17,066 bases of DNA from Paracoccaceae bacterium (lineage in GTDB: Bacteria > Pseudomonadota > Alphaproteobacteria > Rhodobacterales > Rhodobacteraceae). The stretch is from contig QKHF01000056.1 in NCBI GenBank assembly GCA_003250135.1, positions 1-17,066 on the forward strand, read 5' to 3'. The position numbers and the translations under genes were made by a program. Below the pieces are notes generated by a model, which searched no databases, was not told where the DNA came from, and saw nothing but the letters and a program-made list of their open reading frames with translations. Position 1 is the first letter of the stretch. Every line of letters starts with the position of its first letter. This document shows, piece by piece, positions 1 to 7,921 of this stretch.

Positions 1-1223
1 ATCGTACCGACGAAGACGCGATCCACATGGCTCACCCCCGCGATGTTGCCGCGAGTCACCAGCTCGAAGCACGCCAGCGGGCGATAATCGGGATGGGTGC
101 GCCAGACGACGTCCGCCAACACGCAGACGGCGTGAATGCAGCGGCGGTCGCGTTCAGACTCGTCCGCGATGATCGGCTTGACCCACTCGTGCAGCTCTTC
201 GCCGAAGCCCGGGAACCGCGACCGACGCTGCTCGATCACCTCGCAAGCGTGCAACAGCGGGTCCAGCGCAAGAAGCGGCGTGGGCAGGTTTTCGTAGAGC
301 ACGCCCTCTCGCAGACCAAAGGCTGAAACGAACATGAGGTTGGGCTTCATCACCCGCAGCAGGCGCGACATGACCCGCGCGCCCAGCGGGGTGACCGCCA
401 GCCGCGAGGTCGACGCCTCCAGCTTTTCGCCCAGCTCTTGCGGAGTCCGCGAGGCCGCCCAGTCGGCGGCCTCCATCGCCTCTTCCAGCGACAGCGTGTA
501 GCCATGCAGGACGTTGAGCGGATAGTTGGTGCGCTTCATGTGCGCGCGCGCCATCGCCCGCCACGATCCGCCGACGACATAGAGCTTCCTGCCCTTGCCG
601 TCGGCGATCGGGGGACTCGCCTCGATGATCCTGTCGATATGCGCGTCGAGCGCCTTGCCCTCCAGACCGCTCTTCGCAAGGCGCAGGGGGCCAAGCGGCG
701 TGGTCGCGCCGCGGCCGGTGCGACCGTCCGCCACCTCGCAGAACTCCAGCGAGGCGCCGCCCAGATCGGCCACGACTCCTTCGGCGGTGGGCGAGCCGAG
801 AAGCACGCCCTGCGCCGCCAGCCGGGCTTCATCCTCGCCGCTCGCGATGCGGATCGGGACGCCAATCTCGCGCTGGATCTGGTCCTTGAATTCGGGGCCG
901 TCCTCGGCATCGCGCAGGGCGGCGGTGGCGACCGCGTCCAAGGTCCCCACATGCATCGCCTCGGCCAGCATGACGAAGCGCTTGATGGCGAGAAGCGCGC
1001 GCATCTTGCCGTTGGGGTCCAGGCGGCCGGTCTCCTGCAGACCCGCGCCCAGACCGCAAAGAACCTTTTCGTTGAAGAAGTAGGCCGGCGCGCGGGTCGC
1101 GCCCTCGAAGATGACCATGCGCACGGAGTTCGAGCCGATATCGACCACGCCCACGCGCTCGCCCGGATGCGCGCGCCGCGCGAAGGAAGGGCCGAAGCCC
1201 GGCAGTTCGGAGCCGTCGCGCAT
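1..1223 (-). CDS. ppx: Exopolyphosphatase / Ppx-GppA phosphatase, C-terminus cut by window edge
   Basis: Hydrolyses terminal phosphate from polyphosphate (or the gamma/5' phosphate of pppGpp in GppA-type members) in the cytoplasm. About 407 residues are visible; the family usually has roughly 500 in alphaproteobacteria, so the C-terminus lies beyond the left edge. Seen: the actin-fold phosphate-1 loop VVDIGSNSVRMV (residues 26-37), the acidic SGEDEARLA motif (128-136) holding the expected catalytic glutamate, the phosphate-2 loop ADLGGASLEF (152-161), and VVGGSWRAMA (216-225). The ATG at 1223 is the first ATG after an in-frame stop at 1284-1286; a TTG precedes it directly and the ribosome-binding site is poor, so the start is uncertain by a few codons. 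It lies 110 bases after the DUF1493 gene and is the last visible member of the polyphosphate locus. PPX versus GppA cannot be separated from sequence alone, but the nearby ppk favours PPX. Confidence 0.93.
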   Translation of the reverse strand, partial: MRDGSELPGFGPSFARRAHPGERVGVVDIGSNSVRMVIFEGATRAPAYFFNEKVLCGLGAGLQETGRLDPNGKMRALLAIKRFVMLAEAMHVGTLDAVATAALRDAEDGPEFKDQIQREIGVPIRIASGEDEARLAAQGVLLGSPTAEGVVADLGGASLEFCEVADGRTGRGATTPLGPLRLAKSGLEGKALDAHIDRIIEASPPIADGKGRKLYVVGGSWRAMARAHMKRTNYPLNVLHGYTLSLEEAMEAADWAASRTPQELGEKLEASTSRLAVTPLGARVMSRLLRVMKPNLMFVSAFGLREGVLYENLPTPLLALDPLLHACEVIEQRRSRFPGFGEELHEWVKPIIADESERDRRCIHAVCVLADVVWRTHPDYRPLACFELVTRGNIAGVSHVDRVFVGT

Positions 1224-1333
1224 CAATCCCGCATCCGAAGTTATGGCGTCCGGACCCGTGGTGGCATGTGGGCGCCGCGGGCGTCAAGCCGCTCGGGCGC
1301 ATTCGCCGCGGCGTGGCGCATGTTAGACGCGGA

Positions 1334-1714
1334 TCATCCCTTGGGCTCGACCCATTGGCGACAGTGTATCGTTATCACCAGATCGCGAATGCGCAGCACT
1401 GGCGCAGCGGGCGGCGGCGCTGCGGAATAGACCCTCAGAAACCCCCGCCAGATCGCCCGCAAAGGGTCCAACGGCGCCTCCTCTCCGAAATATTCGGCCC
1501 AGTCGATCACGGCGAGGTCCATGTCAAACTCTCGCCCGATGGCCGCCAGCAGGTCCGCGCCGTCGTGCCCCGCGACGCCCAGATCGTCGGCCAGCGCGGT
1601 GTCCGGGCCGATCCGCGCCGGGCTTACGCCGGTTTCGCGCGCGACGACGGCGATCAGACGGTCCAGAATTTCCGACCGGCTCGCGTCATGAGAGGGATCA
1701 GATGGCGAACTCAT
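1334..1714 (-). CDS. DUF1493-like acyl-carrier-fold protein without the phosphopantetheine serine
   Basis: 126 residues. The core (about 14-95) reads like an acyl carrier protein: a helix 1 segment, then DDLGVAGHDGADLL (43-56), then EFDMDLAVIDWAEYFGEE (62-79). In a true ACP the DSL serine carries 4'-phosphopantetheine; here the aligned residue is glycine 49 followed by His-Asp, as in the DUF1493 family (DLG-x-x-G-x-D pattern, YF motif downstream). It therefore cannot be a conventional carrier protein. No signal peptide or membrane span is visible. A proline/alanine patch (99-104) precedes a C-terminal segment, IRDLVITIHCRQW, that may add a beta strand. It starts 45 bases after the dehydrogenase and is probably cotranscribed with it. 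The ribosome-binding site is weak. The family call rests on remembered motif pattern; function unknown. Confidence 0.75.
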   Translation of the reverse strand: MSSPSDPSHDASRSEILDRLIAVVARETGVSPARIGPDTALADDLGVAGHDGADLLAAIGREFDMDLAVIDWAEYFGEEAPLDPLRAIWRGFLRVYSAAPPPAAPVLRIRDLVITIHCRQWVEPKG

Positions 1715-1759
1715 CCACGCCGTGTGACCGATGCAGGCCCACCCGTCAAGCGTGCGACG

Positions 1760-2821
1760 TCAGACGCCCCCGCGGGAGGGGGCCGTGTCGGGGCGAAACC
1801 TGGCGCGGGCGATCTGGTCCGCGACAGCGCCTGTCGGGGCGCCGGTCTCCGCCGCGCGGTCGAAAATGCGGTCCAACGTGTCGGGAATCTGGGCGAGCTT
1901 CGCCTCGGCCTCCTCCGCGCTCATCCCCAGCGGCGGCCGGGCGACCAGGATCAGCCCGCCGGCATTGACCAGGTAGTCGGGGCAGTAGAGCACGTTCGCC
2001 TGCGCGAGCCGCGCGTCGTCCTGAGCGGAGGCGAGCTGGTTGTTGGCCGAGCCGCAGACGATCGGCGCCTTGAGGCGCATGATGCTCTCCACGTGCAGTT
2101 CCGCGCCGAGGGCGCAGGGCGCGAAGATCTCCACATCCATCGCCGCGATCTCATCCACCCCGACCGGATGCGCGTCGAAGCGTTTTACCACGTCGTCGAC
2201 GGCGGCCTGATTGATGTCGGCGGCGTAGATCGTCGCGCCCGCGTCGTGCAGCAGGTGGCACAGATGACGGCCCACCGCGCCGACGCCCTTCACCGCGACC
2301 CGCGCGCCGACAAGCCCGGCTCCGCCCAGCCGACGACGGGCCGCCCGCTCCATCGACAGGAACACGCCCCGCGCCGTCCAGGGCGACGGATCGCCTGTGT
2401 TGGACGAGGCGCCGGTGACGTAGGTGGTCTCCTTGGCGATCTCGTCCATGTCGTCGACGGTCGCGCCCACATCCTCGGCCACGATGTAGCGCCCGCCGAG
2501 TTGTTCGACCGCCCTGCCGAGCGCGCGCATCATCGCCGGGGTCTTGCGGGTCTCGCCATTGGTGATGACGACCGACTTGCCGCCGCCCAACGCCAAACCC
2601 GCCAGCGCGGCCTTGTAGCTCATGCCGCGAGAGAGGCGCAGCACATCCCAGACGGCCTGATCCTCAGTCGCGTAGGGCCAGATGCGGCAACCGCCCAGCG
2701 CCGGACCGAGATGTGCGTCATGCACGGCGATGATCGCCTTCAGGCCAGTCTCGGCGTCGCGGGCGAAGACGACCTGCTCATGGTCGTCAAACTCCGCATG
2801 ATCGAAGACGGCGTGGGACAC
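1760..2821 (-). CDS. Leu/Phe/Val/Glu dehydrogenase family amino-acid dehydrogenase
   Basis: NAD-dependent oxidative deamination of an amino acid to its 2-oxo acid, most likely a branched-chain or aromatic one. The length of 353 residues fits the leucine/phenylalanine dehydrogenase branch rather than the longer glutamate dehydrogenases. Seen: substrate- and catalysis-linked lysines K70 (RGMSYK) and K82 (LGGGKSVV), separated by 12 residues as in leucine dehydrogenase; the catalytic aspartate D117 in VAEDVGA; the Rossmann glycines GVGAVGRHL (179-187) followed by the acidic ADIN (201-204) expected of an NAD enzyme; and GSANNQL (257-263). Start: GTG at 2821 with an excellent AAGGAGGG ribosome-binding site a few bases upstream. 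It lies between ppk1 (152 bases upstream) and the DUF1493 gene, so it interrupts the usual ppk-ppx neighbourhood. Exact substrate cannot be read from the sequence. Confidence 0.93.
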   Translation of the reverse strand: MSHAVFDHAEFDDHEQVVFARDAETGLKAIIAVHDAHLGPALGGCRIWPYATEDQAVWDVLRLSRGMSYKAALAGLALGGGKSVVITNGETRKTPAMMRALGRAVEQLGGRYIVAEDVGATVDDMDEIAKETTYVTGASSNTGDPSPWTARGVFLSMERAARRRLGGAGLVGARVAVKGVGAVGRHLCHLLHDAGATIYAADINQAAVDDVVKRFDAHPVGVDEIAAMDVEIFAPCALGAELHVESIMRLKAPIVCGSANNQLASAQDDARLAQANVLYCPDYLVNAGGLILVARPPLGMSAEEAEAKLAQIPDTLDRIFDRAAETGAPTGAVADQIARARFRPDTAPSRGGV

Positions 2822-2973
2822 GGGTCCCTCCTTGCCGATAACCCCATGAATAACAGATAGTTAGGGAAGACGGCGGAGAACGCAAGCACGGGTGTTTTCC
2901 TGCGACCTCGCCCCGCGATGCGCATTCAAGCCGACGCATGGCGCACCCGAATTGCAAGATTGTTGCGCGCGGC

Positions 2974-5181
2974 CTACTCGGCGGCGCGCGGCAACTGCTC
3001 GGTCAGGCGCGGCGCATCCTCAGCTCCGGCTCGTCCGCGGCCCGACAGGGAGGGGTGCTTCATGAAGAAGTCGTGGCAGTTGAACGCCTCCTCCCCGTCA
3101 GGCGCTTCGGCCCGCACGTAGAACCCGTCCGGCTGCAACACCCAGCTTTGCGCCTCGTCCCGCAGATTGGCGGCCATGATCTGGTCGATGATCTGCGAGC
3201 GGACGGTGGGGTTCACGATCTCCACCAGCGTCTCAACCCGGCGGTTCAGGTTGCGGCCCATCCAGTCGGCCGAGGAGATGTAGACCCGCGCATTGGCGCT
3301 TGGCAGGCCATGGCCTGCGCCGAAGCAGACGATGCGGGAATGCTCCAGGAACCGCCCGACGATGGATTTGACCCGGATGTTTTCCGACAGACCCGGCACG
3401 CCCGGCCGCACGCCGCAGATGCCGCGGATCACCATGTCGATGCGCACGCCGGCCTGGCTGGCCTCGTAGAGCGCGTCGATCACCTCGTCCTCGATCACCG
3501 AGTTCATCTTGACCCACACCTGCGCCGGGCGGCCCGCCGCGGCGTGCTCCATCTCCTGCTTCAGGCCCTCGATGATGGTGGATTTCAGCGTGATCGGGCT
3601 GACCGCCAGATGCTCCATCCCCTGCGGCATGGCGTAACCGGTGACGAAATTGAACAGCTTGGCTGCGTCACGCCCCAGCGCCGGGTCGCAGGTGAACAGG
3701 CTGAGATCGGTGTAAATATTCGCCGTGATCGGGTGATAGTTGCCGGTGCCGAAATGGGTGTAGGTGATCAACCCGCCGCCCTCGCGACGCACGACGATCG
3801 AGACCTTGGCGTGGGTCTTCCAGTCGATGAAGCCGTAGACGACCTGCACGCCTGCGCGCTCCAACTGCCGCGCGAGGCGGATGTTGGCCGCCTCGTCGAA
3901 CCGCGCCTTCAACTCCACCAGGGCGGTGACGGACTTGCCCGCCTCGGCCGCCTCGCAGAGCGCGGAGACGATCGGGCTCTCCTTGGACGTGCGGTAGAGC
4001 GTCTGTTTGATCGAGACCACGTCCGGGTCCAGCGCCGCCTGCTGCAGATATCGCACGACGATCTCGAAGGACTCGTAAGGGTGGTGCAGCAGCATGTCCT
4101 TCTGGCGGATCGCGGCGAAGATATCGCCGTTGTGGTCCTTCACCCGCTCAGGAAAGCGCGGCGTATAGGGAACCCAGCAGAGGTCGGGGCGGTGCTTGAC
4201 GATCAGTTCATCCAGATCGCCCATGCCGACGAACCCGTTGACTGCGATCATCTCGTCGCGGCCGACGTGCAACTCGTCCGCAATGCGCTTTTTCAGGTAA
4301 TCCGGCGCGTCCGCCGAGAATCGCAGCCGGATCACCTCACCCCGGCGACGGCGCTTCAGCGCGGTCTCGAATTCGCGCACCAGATCTTCGGCCTCTTCCT
4401 CGACCTCCAGATCGCTGTCGCGCAGGATCCGGAACACGGCGCTTCCGCTCAACTCGTAGCCGGGGAACAGTTTGTCGAGGAACAGCGTCAGCAACTTCTC
4501 CAGGGCCAGAAAGCGCGTTGGAGACGTCCCCTCGTCGTCATCGACACGGGTCGGCAGGCGGATGAACCGGTCCAGCTGGGACGGCACGGGCAACAGCGCG
4601 TCCAGCGTCTTTTCGCCATCCGTGCTGCGCAGCTGAAGCGCGATCGCCAAACCCATGTTGGGGATGAACGGGAACGGATGCGCGGGATCGATGGCGAGCG
4701 GGGTGAGGACGGCGAAAACCTGCTCGATGAAATAGCGCTCCAGCCAGTCCCGATCGTCTTCGGTGAGCTCCTGCTCCTCCAGAATGATGATGCCCTCGGC
4801 GCGCAGTTCGGCAGAAAGGGCGCTCAGAGTCACCTGTTGCTCCGCCATCAGGGCGCGGGCGTCGGCGTTGATCGCTTCGAGTTGCTGGCGCGGGGTCAGG
4901 CCGTCGGAACTGGCCGTCTCCACGCCCGAGCGGATCATCCCGCGCAGGCCGGCCACGCGGACGGTGTAGAACTCATCCAGGTTGTTGCCCGAGATGGACA
5001 GGAAGCGCACGCGCTCCAGCAGCGGCTGATGCGGATTGCCCGCCTCCTCCAGAACCCGCCAGTTGAAGGCGAGCCAGGAAAGCTCCCGATTGAAGAAGCG
5101 CTGTGGCGTGTCCTTCTCCACGCTCGCAATGTGCGTGGGGTCGACCTGGGGGGCGGAGATATTCAGGAAATCGGCGCGCAT
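2974..5181 (-). CDS. ppk1: Polyphosphate kinase (PPK1)
   Basis: Reversibly transfers the gamma phosphate of ATP to long-chain inorganic polyphosphate at the inner face of the membrane. 735 residues, a normal PPK1 length. Domains in order: N-terminal helical domain (FFNRELSWLAFNWRVLEEA, 29-47; NNLDEFYTVRVAGL, 66-79), head domain, then two phospholipase-D-like catalytic domains. The two catalytic histidines are H457 (KTHAK) and H614 (LEHSR); their spacing of 157 residues equals that of H435 and H592 in the E. coli enzyme. Also seen: IKQTLYRTS (391-399), HFGTGNYHP (476-484) and VSSADWMGRN-type ISSADWMGRNLNRR (635-648). It is 111 bases downstream of hdaA and 152 bases before the dehydrogenase. 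The Shine-Dalgarno region before ATG 5181 is weak (GTAGAG), but the N-terminus aligns with the family. Confidence 0.98.
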   Translation of the reverse strand: MRADFLNISAPQVDPTHIASVEKDTPQRFFNRELSWLAFNWRVLEEAGNPHQPLLERVRFLSISGNNLDEFYTVRVAGLRGMIRSGVETASSDGLTPRQQLEAINADARALMAEQQVTLSALSAELRAEGIIILEEQELTEDDRDWLERYFIEQVFAVLTPLAIDPAHPFPFIPNMGLAIALQLRSTDGEKTLDALLPVPSQLDRFIRLPTRVDDDEGTSPTRFLALEKLLTLFLDKLFPGYELSGSAVFRILRDSDLEVEEEAEDLVREFETALKRRRRGEVIRLRFSADAPDYLKKRIADELHVGRDEMIAVNGFVGMGDLDELIVKHRPDLCWVPYTPRFPERVKDHNGDIFAAIRQKDMLLHHPYESFEIVVRYLQQAALDPDVVSIKQTLYRTSKESPIVSALCEAAEAGKSVTALVELKARFDEAANIRLARQLERAGVQVVYGFIDWKTHAKVSIVVRREGGGLITYTHFGTGNYHPITANIYTDLSLFTCDPALGRDAAKLFNFVTGYAMPQGMEHLAVSPITLKSTIIEGLKQEMEHAAAGRPAQVWVKMNSVIEDEVIDALYEASQAGVRIDMVIRGICGVRPGVPGLSENIRVKSIVGRFLEHSRIVCFGAGHGLPSANARVYISSADWMGRNLNRRVETLVEIVNPTVRSQIIDQIMAANLRDEAQSWVLQPDGFYVRAEAPDGEEAFNCHDFFMKHPSLSGRGRAGAEDAPRLTEQLPRAAE

Positions 5182-5267
5182 CGGGCAGTTCTCTACATTC
5201 TTTTTGGGATCGCTCCGGACTCGGGACTAACGACGTCGACCCCTGCACAATCAGGATCGGCCTCACC

Positions 5268-5281
5268 TTAAGCTAAATCAA
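5268..5281 (-). promoter_or_regulatory. Possible FNR/CRP-type site upstream of ppk1
   Basis: On the minus strand TTGATTTAGCTTAA resembles the FNR/FnrL consensus TTGAT-N4-ATCAA: one half-site is perfect (TTGAT) and the other matches 3 of 5 (GCTTAA side). It lies between the end of hdaA and the start of ppk1, about 87 bases before the ppk1 start codon, a suitable place for regulation of ppk1. Seen: sequence match only. A match of 8 of 10 in an AT-richer intergenic stretch can arise by chance. Confidence 0.2.
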
Positions 5282-5292
5282 GTCAAAGGACA

Positions 5293-6030
5293 TTACTCGC
5301 CGCGCGCGACGGATTCGCGACTGTCCGACCACCCCAGCGCCTCGGCGGCCAGCGTGCGGCTGACGGGCTTTCCGGCCGCCAGCGCGGCGCGGTCCAGACG
5401 CTCGGCGATCTCGCCCGCCGCCTTGAACGACCGCTCCATCCGCGGCAGCAGGTACTTGATCAGCGCCTCGCTGACGCGCAACTGACGGTCGCTGAATTGC
5501 TTTGCCAGGATCGCCGCCAGCAGCGCGTCGTCCGGCGGGTCGATGCGCGCGACGGCGACAGCCTGAAGGCGCGAGGCGAGGTCGGGTGTCTTGATCGCCC
5601 AGCGCGACGGCGCCGTGCGACCTGTCAGCAGCACCGCGCACCCCTCCGCGGCGGCGAGGTTCAGCAGGTGGAACAGCGCGCGCTCCGCCGCCAGAGGGTC
5701 CGGTGCGTCATCGGCCAGCCGGTCGGCGTCCTCCACCGCCACGGCGCCCCGCGCCGCCAGCCCGGGCGCATCCGCCTCCATCAGCGCAGCCGCATCTACG
5801 CGCTCCGCCCCGCTTTCGGACATCCAGACATGGGCGAGATGGGTCTTGCCCGCCCCTTCCGGGCCGATCAGCGCCAGACGCGCGTTCGGCCAGCCGCGCC
5901 AGTCGTCCAGCATGGCCAGCGCGGTTTCATTCGCCTCAGAGACCAGAAACTCCGCCCGCCCCATCGCCCGCCGCCGGGCGAGGCCCAGATCCAGCGGCAT
6001 CTGCCGGGCGCCGGGCGTCGCAGCGCTCAT
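5293..6030 (-). CDS. hdaA: Hda-type DnaA regulator (HdaA)
   Basis: AAA+ DnaA paralogue that, with the DNA-loaded beta clamp, stimulates ATP hydrolysis by DnaA and prevents re-initiation of chromosome replication. 245 residues: DnaA domain III-like only, without the DnaA C-terminal DNA-binding domain. Seen: the N-terminal clamp-binding peptide QMPLDL (10-15), Walker A GPEGAGKT (56-63), a degenerate Walker B AVAVEDADR (96-104), a sensor-1 region LLTGR (134-138), and the arginine-containing LASRLQA segment (151-157). Its ATG overlaps the stop of the upstream permease gene by 4 bases (ATGA), implying translational coupling. ppk1 follows on the same strand. In the short intrinsic-ATPase family DnaA, Hda and RctB-like proteins are the alternatives; the clamp motif at the extreme N-terminus decides for Hda. 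Confidence 0.93.
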   Translation of the reverse strand: MSAATPGARQMPLDLGLARRRAMGRAEFLVSEANETALAMLDDWRGWPNARLALIGPEGAGKTHLAHVWMSESGAERVDAAALMEADAPGLAARGAVAVEDADRLADDAPDPLAAERALFHLLNLAAAEGCAVLLTGRTAPSRWAIKTPDLASRLQAVAVARIDPPDDALLAAILAKQFSDRQLRVSEALIKYLLPRMERSFKAAGEIAERLDRAALAAGKPVSRTLAAEALGWSDSRESVARGE

Positions 6031-7118
6031 ATGTCGACATCCCCCTCGACGGGACGGCCTTGCGAACCCAGATAGAGGCGGCTTTCAAAATATTGCTCCA
6101 GCCCGAAGCGGCTGAGCACGCCGATCACCGCAGCCGCGGGCACGGCCACCAGGAGCCCGGTGAAGCCCATCAGCGAGCCGAACGCGGCCAGCGCGAACAT
6201 CAGCCAGACCGGGTGCAGCCCCACGCTGCCGCCCACCAGCTTCGGGGTCAGAAAGTTCCCCTCAAGCGCCTGCCCGATCACGAAGACCACCGCCACAGCG
6301 CCGATCCAGACCGGATCGTTCCAGAACTGAACCGCGGCGACGCCGATCGACAGCAGCCCGCCGAAGATCGAACCGACGAAGGGGATGAAGCTGATCAACC
6401 CGGCCACCAGCCCGATCAAAAGACCGAATTGCAGGCCGATGATCACCAGCGCGACGGCGTAGAACGCGCCGAGGATCAGGCAGACGCTCAGCTGCCCGCG
6501 CACGAACCCGGCCAGCACCCGGTCGATGTCGCGGGCGATCCGGCGCACCGTGTCCGCGTGCTGGCGGGGCAGCCAGCTGTCGATTTCGGCGACCATCCGG
6601 TCCCAGTCCAGCAGCAGATAGAAGGCGACGATGGGGGTGATGACGACGATGCCAAGGAAATCGACCAGCGCCAGACCGCCGGACCATGCGCCTTTCAGCA
6701 CCGCCGCGCTGGCGGCGCGCGCCTTCTCCTCCAGCGACTGCAGACCCTGCTGGATGAAGGATGTCTGGTCGCCGAGCCCGCCCGGGAAATAGCGCTCGCT
6801 CATGACCGTCAGAAAATCGCGAACCCGGGCCGCCAGTTCCGGCGCATCCTGAATGAACTGGCGCACCTGATCGATGGCGAGTGGAAGAAGAATCGCGATC
6901 GAGCCGATCAGCAGCAGCAGAAAGATCGCCGTGATCACTACAGTCGCCAGGACGCGCGAGAGGCCCGCGCGCTCCAGCCGGTCGGCCAGCGGATCGGTGA
7001 AATAGGCCACCGCCATGCCCGCCAGAAAGGGCGTCAGCGCATCCGACAGCAGCCACAGGCCAAGCAGCAGGACGACGAGGCCGGCGCCCCAGTAGCGAAG
7101 TTGCTCATTGATCGTCAT
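6027..7118 (-). CDS. AI-2E family transporter (PerM/TqsA-like permease)
   Basis: Integral inner-membrane protein of 363 residues. Members export autoinducer-2 or act as secondary transporters, and many have unknown substrates. Hydrophobic segments lie at about 11-28, 29-41, 57-81, 148-170, 208-229, 231-260, 269-284 and 302-337, with a soluble segment at about 85-145, the typical layout. Family signatures: FIPFVGSIFGG (244-254) and QALEGNFLTPKLVGGSVGLHPVWLM (283-307). The ATG at 7118 has AGGAG about 10 bases upstream. It lies 35 bases after nadK and overlaps hdaA by 4 bases, so the two are almost certainly cotranscribed; hda next to a perM-like gene is a familiar alphaproteobacterial arrangement. 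The substrate cannot be inferred. Confidence 0.94.
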   Translation of the reverse strand: MTINEQLRYWGAGLVVLLLGLWLLSDALTPFLAGMAVAYFTDPLADRLERAGLSRVLATVVITAIFLLLLIGSIAILLPLAIDQVRQFIQDAPELAARVRDFLTVMSERYFPGGLGDQTSFIQQGLQSLEEKARAASAAVLKGAWSGGLALVDFLGIVVITPIVAFYLLLDWDRMVAEIDSWLPRQHADTVRRIARDIDRVLAGFVRGQLSVCLILGAFYAVALVIIGLQFGLLIGLVAGLISFIPFVGSIFGGLLSIGVAAVQFWNDPVWIGAVAVVFVIGQALEGNFLTPKLVGGSVGLHPVWLMFALAAFGSLMGFTGLLVAVPAAAVIGVLSRFGLEQYFESRLYLGSQGRPVEGDVDI

Positions 7119-7135
7119 GCGCGCGGCGCTCCTGC

Positions 7136-7161
7136 AAAACCCGGCGTCCCGCCTTAGGGTT
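7136..7161 (-). terminator. Possible weak intrinsic terminator or attenuator overlapping the nadK stop codon
   Basis: On the minus strand AACCC (7157-7161) can pair with GGGTT, and inside it GGCG pairs with CGCC around a GGA loop, with the TAA stop codon of nadK left as a 3-base bulge. The right arm ends in TTTT (7136-7139). That gives nine base pairs plus a short T tract between nadK and the permease gene. The bulge and the short T-run make it weak, so partial read-through into the permease and hdaA is likely. Confidence 0.35.
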
Positions 7162-7921
7162 CGAACTGTTCTTGCAGGAATCGCTCTTCAAGACCATGGC
7201 CGGGATCGAACATCAGGCGCAGCGTGATCTCGGGCGCGAAGGCGATCTCGACATGCTTGACGTCGCGCACCTCGTTGCTGTCGGCGGTGGCCGAGACCGG
7301 GCGCTTGGTCGGATTGAGCACCTCGAATGTCACATGCGCCGTCTTCGGCAACAGCGCCCCCCGCCAGCGCCGCGGCCGGAAGGCGGAGATCGGGGTCAGC
7401 GCCATCAGCTCCGCGTCGATCGGGATGATCGGGCCGTGCGCCGACAGGTTGTAGGCGGTGGAGCCTGCTGGCGTCGCCACCAGAACGCCGTCGCAGATCA
7501 GCTTCTTCATGCGCAACCGGCCGTCGATATGGATCGCGATGTTGGCCGCCTGACGGGTTTCGCGCAAAAGCGCGACCTCGTTGATGGCGAGCGACTCATG
7601 CCTCTGACCCTTCGTATCTTGGGCGATCATGCGCAGCGGATGGATCTCGGCCATCTCGGCCGCTTCCAGCCGCTCGGTCAGGCCGCGCGCCAGATAGTCG
7701 TTCATCAGGAAGCCGACGGTGCCCCGGTTCATGCCATAGACCGGCAGGCCGCTCTGCATCGTCTCGTGCAGCACGTGAAGCACGAATCCGTCGCCGCCCA
7801 ACGCGACGATAGTGTCCGCCTCGTCCAGCGAGGTCTGGCCGTAGCGTCGCGTCATGACGGCCAGCGAGTCCTGCGCCTCGTCGACCATGCTGGCCATGAA
7901 ATGGATCTTTCGGTCCGTCAC
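7154..7921 (-). CDS. nadK: NAD kinase
   Basis: Phosphorylates NAD to NADP in the cytoplasm, the only route to NADP. 255 residues, with the short N-terminus common in alphaproteobacteria. Seen: the diagnostic GGDG (42-45) in VALGGDGFVLHVLHE, NRGTVGFL (65-72), the NE/D motif AINEVALLRE (112-121), and the glycine/serine-rich CDGVLVATPAGSTAYNLSAHGPI (143-165). Start: GTG at 7921 with a GGGGAGACGAGG purine-rich site directly upstream; no better start lies upstream in frame. It is divergent from glyA across a 338-base gap and is followed, 35 bases later, by the permease gene. Members use ATP or, in some bacteria, polyphosphate; characterised alphaproteobacterial enzymes (Sphingomonas) are ATP-specific, so ATP is the default assumption here. 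Confidence 0.96.
   Translation of the reverse strand: MTDRKIHFMASMVDEAQDSLAVMTRRYGQTSLDEADTIVALGGDGFVLHVLHETMQSGLPVYGMNRGTVGFLMNDYLARGLTERLEAAEMAEIHPLRMIAQDTKGQRHESLAINEVALLRETRQAANIAIHIDGRLRMKKLICDGVLVATPAGSTAYNLSAHGPIIPIDAELMALTPISAFRPRRWRGALLPKTAHVTFEVLNPTKRPVSATADSNEVRDVKHVEIAFAPEITLRLMFDPGHGLEERFLQEQFEP

Noticed and set aside
829..1302. A frameshift in ppx, since several short minus-strand frames cover the region
   Set aside because: The correct frame is open without interruption from 1223 to the left edge and carries all family motifs in order.
1268..2860. A 530-codon plus-strand open frame opposite the dehydrogenase and DUF1493 genes
   Set aside because: Low-complexity Arg/Ala/His-rich translation with no recognisable domain; explained as a shadow of third-position GC bias.
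2938..5271. A 777-codon plus-strand open frame antisense to the whole of ppk1
   Set aside because: Its protein has no family motif and biased composition typical of the antisense of a GC-rich gene; ppk1 in the minus strand has complete catalytic motifs.
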